Positions 1 through 9,761 of a stretch of DNA of 64,000 nt are shown here, in pieces. The stretch comes from Butyrivibrio sp. MB2005 (lineage in GTDB: Bacteria; Bacillota; Clostridia; Lachnospirales; Lachnospiraceae): assembly GCF_000424285.1 (NCBI RefSeq), contig NZ_KE384159.1:93183-157182 (forward strand), given 5' to 3'. Under the pieces are notes generated by a model. It did not search any database. It was not told the origin of the DNA and was given only the letters and a program-made list of their open reading frames with translations. Position numbers and translations under genes: made by a program. The first letter of the stretch is position 1. Each line of letters opens with the position of its first letter.

Positions 1-180
1 GCCCAGGATCTGGTGGAATCGGAATCTGTTTTCGTAGATGGCAAAACAGCCCACAGCGGCGGCTATGACCTTAAGGAAGGCTCAAGAGTCTCCGTAAGAG
101 GCTATGGCAAATTCGTATATGACGGCGTACAAAAAGCCACCCGTAAAGGGCGGCTCTCCGTAAAAATCAAGGTGTATTGA
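1..180 (+). CDS. YlmH-type S4-domain RNA-binding protein, C-terminal fragment
   Basis: Only the last 59 codons are in the window; the frame is open from base 1 to a TGA at 178-180. The fragment reads LKEGSRVSVRGYGKF and ends in KGRLSVKIKVY, which resembles the S4 RNA-binding domain tail of YlmH, a protein encoded near ftsZ/divIVA in Firmicutes and linked to ribosome rescue. It converges on dapL with a 15-bp gap. Assignment rests on the short S4-like tail alone, so other S4-domain proteins remain possible. Confidence 0.6.
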   Translation, partial: AQDLVESESVFVDGKTAHSGGYDLKEGSRVSVRGYGKFVYDGVQKATRKGRLSVKIKVY

Positions 181-208
181 GATTTCAAAATCTCATTACA
201 TCTTTTTT
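179..208 (+). terminator. Weak terminator-like hairpin after the ylmH-type gene
   Basis: A 7-bp stem GAGATTT/AAATCTC (179-185 and 188-194) overlaps the stop codon and is followed by a T-rich tract at 203-208 on the plus strand. The stem is AT-rich with a very short loop, so it may be weak. It also lies at the end of dapL on the other strand. Confidence 0.35.
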
Positions 209-1410
209 ATTCTCTCAATCGCTTCGATGGTATTTTCCTTACTTCCAAAGCCTGTCAGTCTGAAGTAATGCTCACCTCCGGGGCCAAAGCCTGATCCGGG
301 AGTACCAACTACATTTGCTTTTTCCAAAAGCATATCAAAGAACTCCCAGCTGGTCATGTTATCCGGTGTTCTAAGCCAGATATAAGGTGCATTTACGCCG
401 CCTGACACTTCAAAGCCCGCCTCTTTTAAACCATCATGGATATACTTAGCATTCCACATATAATAAGCAATCTGCTCTTTTACCTGCTTCATTCCTTCCT
501 CAGAATAAACAGCTTCTCCTGCTCTCTGAATAATGTATGGAGCGCCATTATACTTTGTTCCATGTCTTCTTGCCCACAAAGGCCAAAGCTCCTCGCCGCC
601 TGTTTTAAGCTGCTTGGGAATAACCGTGTAACCAAGTCTAAGCCCTGTGAATCCGGCAGTCTTGGAGAATGATCTAAACTCGATGGCACAGTCCTTTGCT
701 CCATCGCACTCATATATACTGTGGGGAACGCCCTCTTCGGAAATATATGCTTCATAAGCCGCATCGTAGAGAATTACAGAATCATTCTTATTGGCATAAT
801 CTACAAACTCCTGCAGCTTTTCCTTTGAAATAACAGCTCCGGTAGGGTTGTTGGGGAAGCACAGGTAAATAAGATCCGGCACCTCTTCGGGGAGCTCCGG
901 TGCAAAGCCATTCTCAGCCTTACAGGGCATGTAAATTACGCCCTTATATCTGTCTGCAGCTGCATCAAACTCGCCTGTTCTTCCTGCCATTACATTGGAA
1001 TCAACGTAAACAGGATATACAGGATCACACACTGCGATCACATTATCAAGTCCGAAAATCTCCTGAATATTACCGCAGTCGCACTTAGCTCCATCGGAAA
1101 CAAAAATCTCATCCGGAGAAATATCACATCCCCTGACCTTAAAATCCTTTTCGGAAATAACCTTTCTAAGGAACTCATATCCAAGATCAGGAGCATATCC
1201 CTTAAAGGTAGAAGGATCAGCCATCTCATCAACAGCGCTGTGGAGAGTCTCTATAACCTTTGGTGCAATAGGTCTTGTTACATCTCCGATACCAAGCCTG
1301 ATGATCTTTGCATCAGGGTTAGCTTCGCTGTATGCTGCAACCTTTTTAGCAATTCTGGAAAAAAGATAACTTCCGGGTAACTTCAAATAATTCTTGTTTA
1401 TTGTAGCCAT
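196..1410 (-). CDS. dapL: LL-diaminopimelate aminotransferase
   Basis: 404-residue class I/II PLP aminotransferase that converts tetrahydrodipicolinate plus glutamate to LL-2,6-diaminopimelate in one step, for lysine and peptidoglycan synthesis. Visible are NNPTG at about 187-191, the PLP lysine in SFSKTAG (K250) and FTGLR just after it; the N-terminal [20 protein letters not shown] block is typical of DapL. It is the last gene of the glutamate synthase operon, 28 bp after gltD, so its amino donor is made by the genes upstream. The best Shine-Dalgarno (AGGAG) is about 15 nt from this ATG, longer than usual, but the N-terminus matches the family. Confidence 0.93.
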   Translation of the reverse strand: MATINKNYLKLPGSYLFSRIAKKVAAYSEANPDAKIIRLGIGDVTRPIAPKVIETLHSAVDEMADPSTFKGYAPDLGYEFLRKVISEKDFKVRGCDISPDEIFVSDGAKCDCGNIQEIFGLDNVIAVCDPVYPVYVDSNVMAGRTGEFDAAADRYKGVIYMPCKAENGFAPELPEEVPDLIYLCFPNNPTGAVISKEKLQEFVDYANKNDSVILYDAAYEAYISEEGVPHSIYECDGAKDCAIEFRSFSKTAGFTGLRLGYTVIPKQLKTGGEELWPLWARRHGTKYNGAPYIIQRAGEAVYSEEGMKQVKEQIAYYMWNAKYIHDGLKEAGFEVSGGVNAPYIWLRTPDNMTSWEFFDMLLEKANVVGTPGSGFGPGGEHYFRLTGFGSKENTIEAIERIKKM

Positions 1411-1438
1411 GATTAATTTTCAAAACTCCTCTCTGTTT

Positions 1439-2926
1439 TTAAAGATTTGAATATCCCATAAGGAATTCATCAACCTCTACAGCGCATGCTCTACCTTCTG
1501 CAATGGCCCATACTACGAGGGATTGTCCCCTGTGCATATCACCTGCGGAGAAGATTTTTGTACCTTCAATATGATAACCATTCTCATTTGTGATAACAAT
1601 TCCCCTCTGACTTCTCTTTACATCAAAAGCATCAGCTGAGTAATCCTCGCATCCGATAAAGCCCGCTGCGATAAGGAGAATATCACACTTAAGTTTTTTC
1701 TCTGAACCCTTTACCTCTGTAAGCTTGCCATCCTTGAAGGTCACCTTTACGGTTTCTATCTCTTTGATAGCACCCTTTTTATCTGTGGTTATGCTCTTAA
1801 CCGTGGTTTCATATACTCTTGGATCATCTCCAAATACGTGAATTGCCTCCTCATGACCATAATCAGTTTTAAGGGTCTTTGGCCACTCAGGCCATGGATT
1901 ATTCTGAGCTCTTTCTACCGGTGGCTTTGGCATCATCTCAAGGGCAGTTACGCTTTTTGCACCATGCCTTAAAACTGTTCCGATGCAGTCGTTACCTGTA
2001 TCACCGCCGCCTACGATCACAACATTTTTACCTGCCGCATCAATGTAACCGCCATGTTTTTTCAAGGCTTCTACCGACCTGTCCTCGGAATCCATAAGTG
2101 CCTTTGTAGTCTGTGTTAAAAAATCGACCGCAAAGTAAACACCCTTAACACTTGCAGGATCTGCTGCCGGAAGAGGTCTTGCCTTTTTAGCACCGCAGCA
2201 CAAAACAACTGCATCGAATTCCTTAAGGAGCCCTGCTGCCTCCTTCTTATTTACATCCACGCCTGTATGGAAAACAACACCCTCTTCCTCCATCAAAGCT
2301 CGTCTTCTCTTAATAACGCTTTTATCAAGCTTCATGTTGGGGATTCCATACATGAGAAGTCCGCCGATCTCATCCTCTCTTTCAAAAACTTCTACCGTAT
2401 GACCTCTGTGGTTAAGTTCATCTGCAACTGCTAGACCGGAAGGTCCGCTTCCTACTACTGCCACCTTTTTCCCGCTTCTGATCTCCGGTATTCTCGGGGT
2501 TATGTATCCATGATTAAAAGCTGTCTCTATCAGAAAAAGCTCATTGTCATGAACTGTAACCGCATCTCCGTTCTGTCCGCACATGCATGCCTTTTCGCAA
2601 AGTGCAGGACACACGCGTCCGGTGAATTCCGGAAAATTACTGGTCTTACGAAGTCTTGCAAAAGCATGATTGTCATGACCTCTGTAAATCTCATCGTTCC
2701 ACTCAGGTATCAGATTATGAAGAGGGCATCCTGTAACCATGCCGCCAAGATTCATGGCAGACTGACAAAAGGGAACGCCGCAGTTCATACATCTTGCAGC
2801 CTGTTTTCTTCGCTCATCCGGGATAAGAGGCTTATGAAATTCTTCAAAGTTCTTCAGCCTCTCAGCCGGTGAAACATCCTTATTATTTGTTCTTTTATAT
2901 TCAAGAAATCCTGTATCTTTTCCCAT
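1439..2926 (-). CDS. gltD: Glutamate synthase (NADPH) small subunit
   Basis: About 495 residues. It passes electrons from NADPH through FAD and 4Fe-4S clusters to GltB. Visible features are N-terminal cysteine groups CMNCGVPFC and CPALCEKAC for the clusters, a first dinucleotide fold VVGSGPSGLA for FAD, and a second VIVGGGDTGNDC for NADPH. The frame is open 26 codons further upstream into gltB, but the ATG at 2926 begins MGKDTGFLEYKR, the normal family start, and has AGGAG 7 nt upstream. It follows gltB by 16 bp and is presumably cotranscribed. Confidence 0.95.
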   Translation of the reverse strand: MGKDTGFLEYKRTNNKDVSPAERLKNFEEFHKPLIPDERRKQAARCMNCGVPFCQSAMNLGGMVTGCPLHNLIPEWNDEIYRGHDNHAFARLRKTSNFPEFTGRVCPALCEKACMCGQNGDAVTVHDNELFLIETAFNHGYITPRIPEIRSGKKVAVVGSGPSGLAVADELNHRGHTVEVFEREDEIGGLLMYGIPNMKLDKSVIKRRRALMEEEGVVFHTGVDVNKKEAAGLLKEFDAVVLCCGAKKARPLPAADPASVKGVYFAVDFLTQTTKALMDSEDRSVEALKKHGGYIDAAGKNVVIVGGGDTGNDCIGTVLRHGAKSVTALEMMPKPPVERAQNNPWPEWPKTLKTDYGHEEAIHVFGDDPRVYETTVKSITTDKKGAIKEIETVKVTFKDGKLTEVKGSEKKLKCDILLIAAGFIGCEDYSADAFDVKRSQRGIVITNENGYHIEGTKIFSAGDMHRGQSLVVWAIAEGRACAVEVDEFLMGYSNL

Positions 2927-2942
2927 CTTTTTGCTCCTGTTT

Positions 2943-5900
2943 TTATGATAGCTCTTTAAATGCCTCAAGTACTGCGTGCTCGTGATCCATTCCCTGCTCC
3001 TCATGCCTTCCGATGGCTGTAAGCATCTTCTGGTAGTCGTTAGGAACTATCTTTTTAAAATCAGGAATATAATCATCAAAATTGCCCAAAATCTCGCGGC
3101 CGTACTCTGATCCGGTTTCCTTTACGTAGTCCTCAAGGATTCCGTAAAGCTCAGCGATATCATATTTTTCAGTAAGCTCACAAAGTGAAGCCATATCCTT
3201 GTTCATGCGAAGGTAAAGAGTATGCTCCTTATCAAGAACATAAGCTATACCACCGCTCATGCCGGCTGCAAAGTTCTTACCTGTCATTCCAAGGATTACA
3301 GCTCTTCCGCCTGTCATGTACTCAAGGCCATGATCGCCACAGCCTTCAGAAACAGCTATTGCACCGGAATTTCTTACACAGAATCTCTCTCCTGCTATGC
3401 CGCAAACATAGGCTTTACCTGCTGTTGCACCGTAAAGTGCAACGTTACCGATAATGATGTTTTCATGTGCTTTATAGGTAGCCTTTGTTGCAGGTCTTAC
3501 AATGACCTTACCGCCTGACAATCCTTTTCCAAAACCGTCATTGGCATCACCGTAAAGCTTTATAGTCACACCCTTCGGAAGGAATGCGCCAAAGGACTGA
3601 CCGCCGCCTCCGTGGGCCTCTATCATCACGGAATCATCGGGAAGTGTATTCTGATAATCCGCAGTTACTCTGCTGCCAAGAAGTGTTCCAAAGCTTCTGT
3701 CCGTACTGGATACATCCACCTTGATATGAGCATTCTTATCCTTCTCGTAGGCAGGTATAAGTACCTTTGAATCCAGAGTTTTTTCAAGTGCAAAATCATA
3801 AACATCTACAGGATCAAAATGGTTTTTCTCAGGACTTGTATATGCCTTATTAAGGATTCTGCTAAGGTCAGCGGCATCCTTACATCTTGCATCAGAAACT
3901 ACTCTCATCTTAAGGCAGTCTGTTCTACCAACCATATCTGTGAGTTTTCTAAAGCCAAGCTCGCTCATGATCTCTCGAAGCTGTCTTGCAACAAAGAGCA
4001 TGAAGTTCATTACGTATTCAGGCTTTCCTGCAAATCTCTTTCTAAGCTCTTCGTTCTGAGTAGCGATACCAACAGGGCATGTATCCTTGGAGCAAACTCT
4101 CATCATCATGCAGCCCATACATACAAGGGGCGCTGTAGCAAAACCAAATTCCTCTGCACCAAGAAGCGCTGCGATAGCAACATCCCTACCTGTCATCAGC
4201 TTACCGTCTGTCTCAAGGACAACTCTGCTTCTAAGACCGTTATCTAGAAGTGACTGATGTGCTTCACTGATACCAAGCTCCCAGGGAAGTCCCGCATGGT
4301 GAACTGAGGATGAAGGCGCTGCGCCTGTTCCTCCGTCATAACCTGACACAAGAATTACCTGTGCACCTGCTTTTGCAACACCTGAAGCAATTGTTCCAAC
4401 ACCTGCCTCGGATACAAGCTTAACTGAAATGCGTGCCTTATCATTGGCATTTTTAAGATCGTAAATCAGCTGCGCAAGATCTTCGATCGAGTAAATATCA
4501 TGGTGCGGCGGAGGTGAAATAAGCGCTACGCCGGGAGTTGAAAAACGAGTTGCTGCAACCCAGGGGTATACTTTTTTACCGGGAAGATGTCCGCCTTCGC
4601 CGGGCTTTGCACCCTGTGCCATCTTTATCTGAATCTCTTTTGCGCTCTGAAGATACTGGCTTGTTACACCAAATCTACCTGATGCCACCTGCTTAACAGC
4701 GCTGTTTTTCTCTGTTCCAAAGCGTGCTGCATCCTCACCGCCTTCACCGGTATTTGATTTTCCGCCAAGTCTGTTCATGGCGATTGCAAGAGTCTCATGA
4801 GCTTCTTTTGAAAGTGAGCCATAGGACATGGCGCCAGTCTGGAAACGCTTTACAATCTCTTCCTCGCTCTCAACCTCATCAAGAGGCACAGGCTCTTTTG
4901 CAGGTACAAATGAAAGGAGTGCCCTAAGTGTATGAGGTCTTGATTCATCATCAACCATCTGAGTGTACTGTCTGAACATATCGTAGTCACCCTCTCTTAC
5001 AGATCTCTGGAGAGTAATGATTGTCTTTGGACTGTACATGTGATCTTCTTTATCTTCGCCGCTTCTAAGAGCATGGAAACCGATGGAATCAAGGCTTGAA
5101 TCCGTGGAAAGTCCAAGGGGATCAAATGCACTGTTATGACGAAATTCCACATCCTCACCAATCTCATTTATACCGATTCCGCCTACGCGGCTTGTGGTTC
5201 CTGTAAAGTATTTATCAACAAGCTCCTTTGAAAGACCAATCGCCTCAAAAATCCTTGCTGACTGATATGACTGAAGTGTGGATATACCCATCTTTGCAGC
5301 GATTTTTACAACGCCGCTAAGAAGAGCTTTATTATAATCTGCTATTGCAGTGTGATAGTCTTTATCAAGTATGCCTATATCGATAAGCTCTGCTATGCAC
5401 TCCTGAGCAAGATAAGGGTGGATTGCTCTTGCACCAAAACCAAGCAGTGTTGCGATCTGATGAACATCTCTTGGCTCACCGCTCTCAAGAATAAGAGAAA
5501 CTACCGTGCGCTGCTTTGTTCTTACGAGATGCTGCTCCACTGATGACACCGCAAGAAGCGAAGGTATAGGCATGTGGTTTTCATCAACTCCTCTGTCTGA
5601 GAGAATGATGATATTAACGCCGTCTGCCACCGCTCTGTCCACAGAAACATCAAGCTGCTCCAGTGCTCTTTCAACAGGAGTATTCTTGTAATAAAGAAGT
5701 GAGATTTTCCTTACCTTAAATCCCGGCTGATCCAGAGACTCTATTTTCATAAGATCAACGCCTGTAAGGATCGGGTTGTTCACTTCAAGAACTCTGCAGT
5801 TATCGCTCTTTTCCTTAAGAAGGTTACCATCAGATCCGATGTAAACCGTTGTATCCGTTACAACCTTCTCTCTAAGGGAGTCGATGGGCGGATTTGTAAC

Positions 5901-7427
5901 CTGTGCAAAAAGCTGCTTGAAATAACAAAACAGCGGCTGGTGATGCTTTGAAAGCATTGCAAGCGGAATATCCGTACCCATGGAAACTGTAGGCTCGATG
6001 CCATTCATTGCCATAGGCATGATCTGATTTTTCACATCTTCATAGGAATATCCGAACACCTTGTAGAGCTTATCCCTCATAACCTGTGTGTGAGTCGGGA
6101 TCTTTTTATTCGGTATATTAAGTGAATCCAGATGAAGGAGATATCTGTCAAGCCACTCACCGTAGGGTCTTGCCTTGGAATACTTCTCCTTACACTCCTC
6201 ATCTGAGATTATGCGGCCTTCTCTGGTATCAACAAGGAGCATATGTCCCGGTGAAAGTCTGGACTTTTTCAGAATGTTCTCCTCGGGAATATCAAGCACA
6301 CCAACCTCGGAAGCCAGAATAAGTCTGCCATCCTTAGTCACATAGTATCTGGAAGGACGAAGACCGTTTCTGTCGAGAGTTGCTCCGAATACTTCTCCAT
6401 CTGTGAAAAGAACAGCCGCAGGGCCATCCCAGGGCTCCATCATGGTTGCATAGTAGTGATAGAAATCCTTCCTGTCCTTATCCATGAAATCGTTGTGCTT
6501 CCAAGGCTCAGGAATAGTAAGCATCATGGCAAGAGGCAGATCCATGCCATTCATATATAAAAATTCAAGGGTGTTATCAAGCATCGCAGAGTCAGAACCT
6601 GAAGATGCGATTACAGGATAAACCTTACCAAGATCATCGCCGAAAACATCAGAATCCATGGTCTCTTCACGAGCCAGCATTCTGTCACTGTTACCGCGGA
6701 TGGTATTGATCTCACCGTTGTGTGCGATCATTCTGTAGGGATGAGCTCTCTGCCATGAAGGTGTTGTGTTGGTTGAAAATCTGCTGTGTACCATGGCAAC
6801 GGCAGTATGATAATCCGGAGATAATAAATCCCCGTAGAAATTTCTAAGCTGACCTACAAGGAACATGCCCTTGTAAACAATGGTTCTGGATGAAAACGAA
6901 CAGATATAGGTATCCTCTGAAGATTTTTCATACTCTCTTCTAAGGCAGTAGAGACGTCTGTCAAAATCAATACCCCTCTGAACATCTGAAGGTCTCTCAA
7001 CAAAGCACTGGCAAATATAAGGCATGCAGTTTCTTGCAACCTCACCAAGAATTTCAGGATGTATTTCCACATCCCTCCATCCAAGGACCTTAAGGCCTTC
7101 CTTTTCAGCAATGACCTCAAGCATGCGCTTCGCGAACATTCTTTTCATGGAATCCTGGGGAAAGAAGAACATACCGATTCCGTAGTCCCCGGCTTTCTTC
7201 AGCTTAATGCCGATCTTAGCAGCTTCTTTTGAAAAGAATTTATGGGAAATCTGAATAAGGATGCCTACACCGTCTCCGACTTTTCCTGTTGCATCCTTAC
7301 CTGCTCTGTGTTCAAGTTTCTCTACTATGGAAAGAGCATCATCTAAAACTTTATTGTCTGCACTTCCATCTATATTGATGACTGCACCGATACCGCAGGC
7401 ATCACGTTCGTTCATCCAAGTATTCAT
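2943..7427 (-). CDS. gltB: Glutamate synthase (NADPH) large subunit
   Basis: 1494 residues, usual length for the bacterial alpha subunit. It hydrolyses glutamine and transfers the ammonia to 2-oxoglutarate. The N-terminal amidotransferase nucleophile is C11 in MNERDACGIG, so a ten-residue propeptide should be removed. The FMN/synthase domain has the 3Fe-4S cysteine group CMGCMMMRVCSKDTC, and the C-terminal glycine-rich beta-helix (GGxxxxG repeats) is complete. It pairs with gltD downstream and with glnA upstream in a GS-GOGAT operon. GGAG lies about 12 nt before the ATG. Confidence 0.96.
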   Translation of the reverse strand: MNTWMNERDACGIGAVINIDGSADNKVLDDALSIVEKLEHRAGKDATGKVGDGVGILIQISHKFFSKEAAKIGIKLKKAGDYGIGMFFFPQDSMKRMFAKRMLEVIAEKEGLKVLGWRDVEIHPEILGEVARNCMPYICQCFVERPSDVQRGIDFDRRLYCLRREYEKSSEDTYICSFSSRTIVYKGMFLVGQLRNFYGDLLSPDYHTAVAMVHSRFSTNTTPSWQRAHPYRMIAHNGEINTIRGNSDRMLAREETMDSDVFGDDLGKVYPVIASSGSDSAMLDNTLEFLYMNGMDLPLAMMLTIPEPWKHNDFMDKDRKDFYHYYATMMEPWDGPAAVLFTDGEVFGATLDRNGLRPSRYYVTKDGRLILASEVGVLDIPEENILKKSRLSPGHMLLVDTREGRIISDEECKEKYSKARPYGEWLDRYLLHLDSLNIPNKKIPTHTQVMRDKLYKVFGYSYEDVKNQIMPMAMNGIEPTVSMGTDIPLAMLSKHHQPLFCYFKQLFAQVTNPPIDSLREKVVTDTTVYIGSDGNLLKEKSDNCRVLEVNNPILTGVDLMKIESLDQPGFKVRKISLLYYKNTPVERALEQLDVSVDRAVADGVNIIILSDRGVDENHMPIPSLLAVSSVEQHLVRTKQRTVVSLILESGEPRDVHQIATLLGFGARAIHPYLAQECIAELIDIGILDKDYHTAIADYNKALLSGVVKIAAKMGISTLQSYQSARIFEAIGLSKELVDKYFTGTTSRVGGIGINEIGEDVEFRHNSAFDPLGLSTDSSLDSIGFHALRSGEDKEDHMYSPKTIITLQRSVREGDYDMFRQYTQMVDDESRPHTLRALLSFVPAKEPVPLDEVESEEEIVKRFQTGAMSYGSLSKEAHETLAIAMNRLGGKSNTGEGGEDAARFGTEKNSAVKQVASGRFGVTSQYLQSAKEIQIKMAQGAKPGEGGHLPGKKVYPWVAATRFSTPGVALISPPPHHDIYSIEDLAQLIYDLKNANDKARISVKLVSEAGVGTIASGVAKAGAQVILVSGYDGGTGAAPSSSVHHAGLPWELGISEAHQSLLDNGLRSRVVLETDGKLMTGRDVAIAALLGAEEFGFATAPLVCMGCMMMRVCSKDTCPVGIATQNEELRKRFAGKPEYVMNFMLFVARQLREIMSELGFRKLTDMVGRTDCLKMRVVSDARCKDAADLSRILNKAYTSPEKNHFDPVDVYDFALEKTLDSKVLIPAYEKDKNAHIKVDVSSTDRSFGTLLGSRVTADYQNTLPDDSVMIEAHGGGGQSFGAFLPKGVTIKLYGDANDGFGKGLSGGKVIVRPATKATYKAHENIIIGNVALYGATAGKAYVCGIAGERFCVRNSGAIAVSEGCGDHGLEYMTGGRAVILGMTGKNFAAGMSGGIAYVLDKEHTLYLRMNKDMASLCELTEKYDIAELYGILEDYVKETGSEYGREILGNFDDYIPDFKKIVPNDYQKMLTAIGRHEEQGMDHEHAVLEAFKELS

Positions 7428-7469
7428 AATAAATAAAAGCTCCTCAAAATTTTAAACTCTGTATGCCAC

Positions 7470-7502
7470 CTCACCCGGTCAGGAGAACCTGGGCCGGGTG
7501 AG
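7470..7502 (-). promoter_or_regulatory. Intercistronic hairpin between glnA and gltB
   Basis: CTCACCCGG (7470-7478) pairs with CCGGGTGAG (7494-7502), and an inner CAGG/CCTG stem closes a four-base loop. There is no U-tract on either strand, so this is unlikely to be a simple terminator. It could be an mRNA processing or stability site, or a partial attenuator setting the glnA:gltB ratio. Function is inference. Confidence 0.6.
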
Positions 7503-7531
7503 ATGTACATTATTAGAAAAAATATGAAAGG

Positions 7532-9640
7532 TTATCTAAGTGAAAACAGCATCTGTCCGTATGTAGGATAGCTGAGATACTTATCAGGAATAAGTGCTTC
7601 AGCAGTATCTGCATATTTACGAAGCTCATCCATATCAGCAAGGATTGTCTTCTGATAATATGCTGCAGTTTCCAGAACCTCTGTCATTCCTTCAGCTGTC
7701 TTTGTGTCCTCTGCGAGCTTTGCAAGTGCCTTGCACATGTTAGCACCCTGCTCATCCAGAGTCTTAAGCACTCCTGTTTCAAGAGCACAATCTGCGCTTT
7801 CAAGTACACTCTTCTTCTGAAGAATTTCCTTTGTAAGATCCTTCTGGTATGCTACAAGACCTTCTGTAAGATCCTTTCTGATCATCTCCTGCATTGTAAG
7901 AGACTCGATATGGATTGACTTTGAGTAGTTCTCAAGCAGGATCTCATATCTTGAGAAAATCTCTTCCTTGGTGAAGATACCGTGCTTTGTGAAAAGCTCG
8001 ATGGACTTATCAGAAATCCAGTGAGGCATTGCATCCGGAAGAGACTTAAGGTTAAGAAGTCCTCTCTTTTCTGCTTCTGCAACCCACTCATCTGTGTAGC
8101 CGTTACCGTTGAAAAGAACTCTCTTGTGTGCTGCAAGCTCTTCCTTAAGAACTTCAGCGATCTTTTCTTTAAGCTCGTCTCCGCTATAACCTTCAAGCTT
8201 CTCGTATAATCTGGCAACCTCTTCTGCAACTGCAGTGTTGAGAACGATGTTTGCATTTGCTACAGAAACTGCAGAACCGGGCATTCTGAACTCAAACTTG
8301 TTACCTGTAAATGCGAAGGGTGATGTTCTGTTTCTGTCTGTGTTGTCCTTTGTAAAGTGAGGAAGAACCTGAGCACCCATAGCCATCTGAACTTTTCCTG
8401 AGCCCTCGTATGCGGTTCCTGCTTCAACTGCCTTAAGTACTTCAGCAAGCTCATCACCTACGAAAATGGAGATGATTGCCGGCGGTGCTTCGTTTCCGCC
8501 AAGTCTGTGATCGTTACCTGCAGAAGCAACTGATAATCTGAGAACACCTGCATAATCATCAACTGCTGCGATAACTGCCATAAGGAAAACAAGGAAAGGA
8601 ATATTCTCTCCGGGATGTTTTCCGGGATCTAACAGGTTAAGGCCTGTATCAGTGCAAACTGACCAGTTGTTGTGCTTACCTGAACCATTGATTCCCTCGA
8701 AGGGCTTTTCATGTAACAGGCATGCATAGTTGTGCTTATCTGCAACCTTCTTCATAACCTCCATTGTGAGCTGGTTGTGATCAACAGCGATGTTGGCTGT
8801 CTCGAAAACAGGTGCAAGCTCATGCTGTGAAGGAGCAACCTCGTTATGCTTTGTCTTAGCAGGAATACCAAGCTTCCAAAGCTCTTCATCAAGATCATGC
8901 ATGTAAGCTGAAACCTTGGGCTTGATTACGCCAAAGTAATGGTCCTCCATCTCCTGCCCTTTTGATGCCGGAGCACCGATAAGTGTACGTCCGGTAAAAA
9001 GAAGGTCCTTTCTCTTTTTATAGAAGTCTTTATCTATAAGGAAATACTCCTGCTCAGAGCCGATTGTGGTGTTTACGCGCTTTACATCCTCATGTCCCAG
9101 GAGGTGGAGCATCTTTACTGCTTCTCTCGAAAGAGCTTCCATGGATCTAAGAAGAGGTGTCTTCTTATCAAGAGCCTCTCCTCCATAGGAGCAGAAAGCA
9201 GTCGGGATATAAAGTGAACCATCTTTAATAAAGGCAGGAGATGAAGGATCCCATGCTGTATATCCACGTGCCTCAAATGTAGCACGAAGACCGCCTGAAG
9301 GAAAACTTGAAGCATCAGGTTCACCCTTTACAAGCTCTTTTCCTGAAAACTCCATGATTACAGTTCCGTTATCAGCAGGTGAAATGAAGCTGTCGTGCTT
9401 CTCTGCTGTAAGGCCTGTCATAGGCTGGAACCAGTGAGTAAAATGTGTTGCACCGTTCTCTACTGCCCACTCTTTCATAACAGCGGCAACTGTGTTTGCA
9501 ACCTCAAGTTCCAGGTGACTACCCATCTCTATTGTTTTGTGTACTGCCTTGTAAATATCCTTAGGCAGACGCTGTTTCATTACCTTGTCATTAAAAACAA
9601 GACATCCATATTCTTCTGTAAGTTTGCTGGCATCAATCAT
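7532..9640 (-). CDS. glnA: Glutamine synthetase type III
   Basis: 702 residues, in the size class of GSIII (GlnN), much larger than GSI. It condenses ammonia and glutamate with ATP. Family signatures visible include [11 protein letters not shown] near the N-terminus, [10 protein letters not shown] (metal-binding glutamates), [17 protein letters not shown] and GKHNNWS. I place the start at 9640 ([12 protein letters not shown]) because AGGAGG lies 6 nt upstream; the frame is open 16 codons further but there it reads through an inverted repeat. It lies between asnB and gltB in one operon. The symbol glnN is also used for this type. Confidence 0.95.
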   Translation of the reverse strand: MIDASKLTEEYGCLVFNDKVMKQRLPKDIYKAVHKTIEMGSHLELEVANTVAAVMKEWAVENGATHFTHWFQPMTGLTAEKHDSFISPADNGTVIMEFSGKELVKGEPDASSFPSGGLRATFEARGYTAWDPSSPAFIKDGSLYIPTAFCSYGGEALDKKTPLLRSMEALSREAVKMLHLLGHEDVKRVNTTIGSEQEYFLIDKDFYKKRKDLLFTGRTLIGAPASKGQEMEDHYFGVIKPKVSAYMHDLDEELWKLGIPAKTKHNEVAPSQHELAPVFETANIAVDHNQLTMEVMKKVADKHNYACLLHEKPFEGINGSGKHNNWSVCTDTGLNLLDPGKHPGENIPFLVFLMAVIAAVDDYAGVLRLSVASAGNDHRLGGNEAPPAIISIFVGDELAEVLKAVEAGTAYEGSGKVQMAMGAQVLPHFTKDNTDRNRTSPFAFTGNKFEFRMPGSAVSVANANIVLNTAVAEEVARLYEKLEGYSGDELKEKIAEVLKEELAAHKRVLFNGNGYTDEWVAEAEKRGLLNLKSLPDAMPHWISDKSIELFTKHGIFTKEEIFSRYEILLENYSKSIHIESLTMQEMIRKDLTEGLVAYQKDLTKEILQKKSVLESADCALETGVLKTLDEQGANMCKALAKLAEDTKTAEGMTEVLETAAYYQKTILADMDELRKYADTAEALIPDKYLSYPTYGQMLFSLR

Positions 9641-9669
9641 ATCTTCCTCCTTTTGTACGGCTCCTTCCC

Positions 9670-9730
9670 AGATATGTTCCAATTTCACTCTCGTTGCTTA
9701 CGCATAATCGATTGAAATTGGAACATATCT
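9670..9730. repeat. Perfect 18-bp inverted repeat with conserved loop (copy 1 of a dispersed hairpin family)
   Basis: Arms 9670-9687 and 9713-9730 are perfectly complementary. The 25-nt loop starts CTCTCGTTGC and ends GCATAATCGAT. The same loop recurs at 43231-43258 and 43305-43332 with unrelated outer arms. It sits in the asnB-glnA gap about 30 nt before the glnA start and has no U-tract here. Confidence 0.8.
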
Positions 9731-9761
9731 TTCATGGAACCTCACTTAAATAATTAACATT

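Noticed and set aside
7470-7502. Simple intrinsic terminator between glnA and gltB
   Set aside because: Strong stem but no U-tract on the minus strand, and gltB follows without a recognisable promoter.
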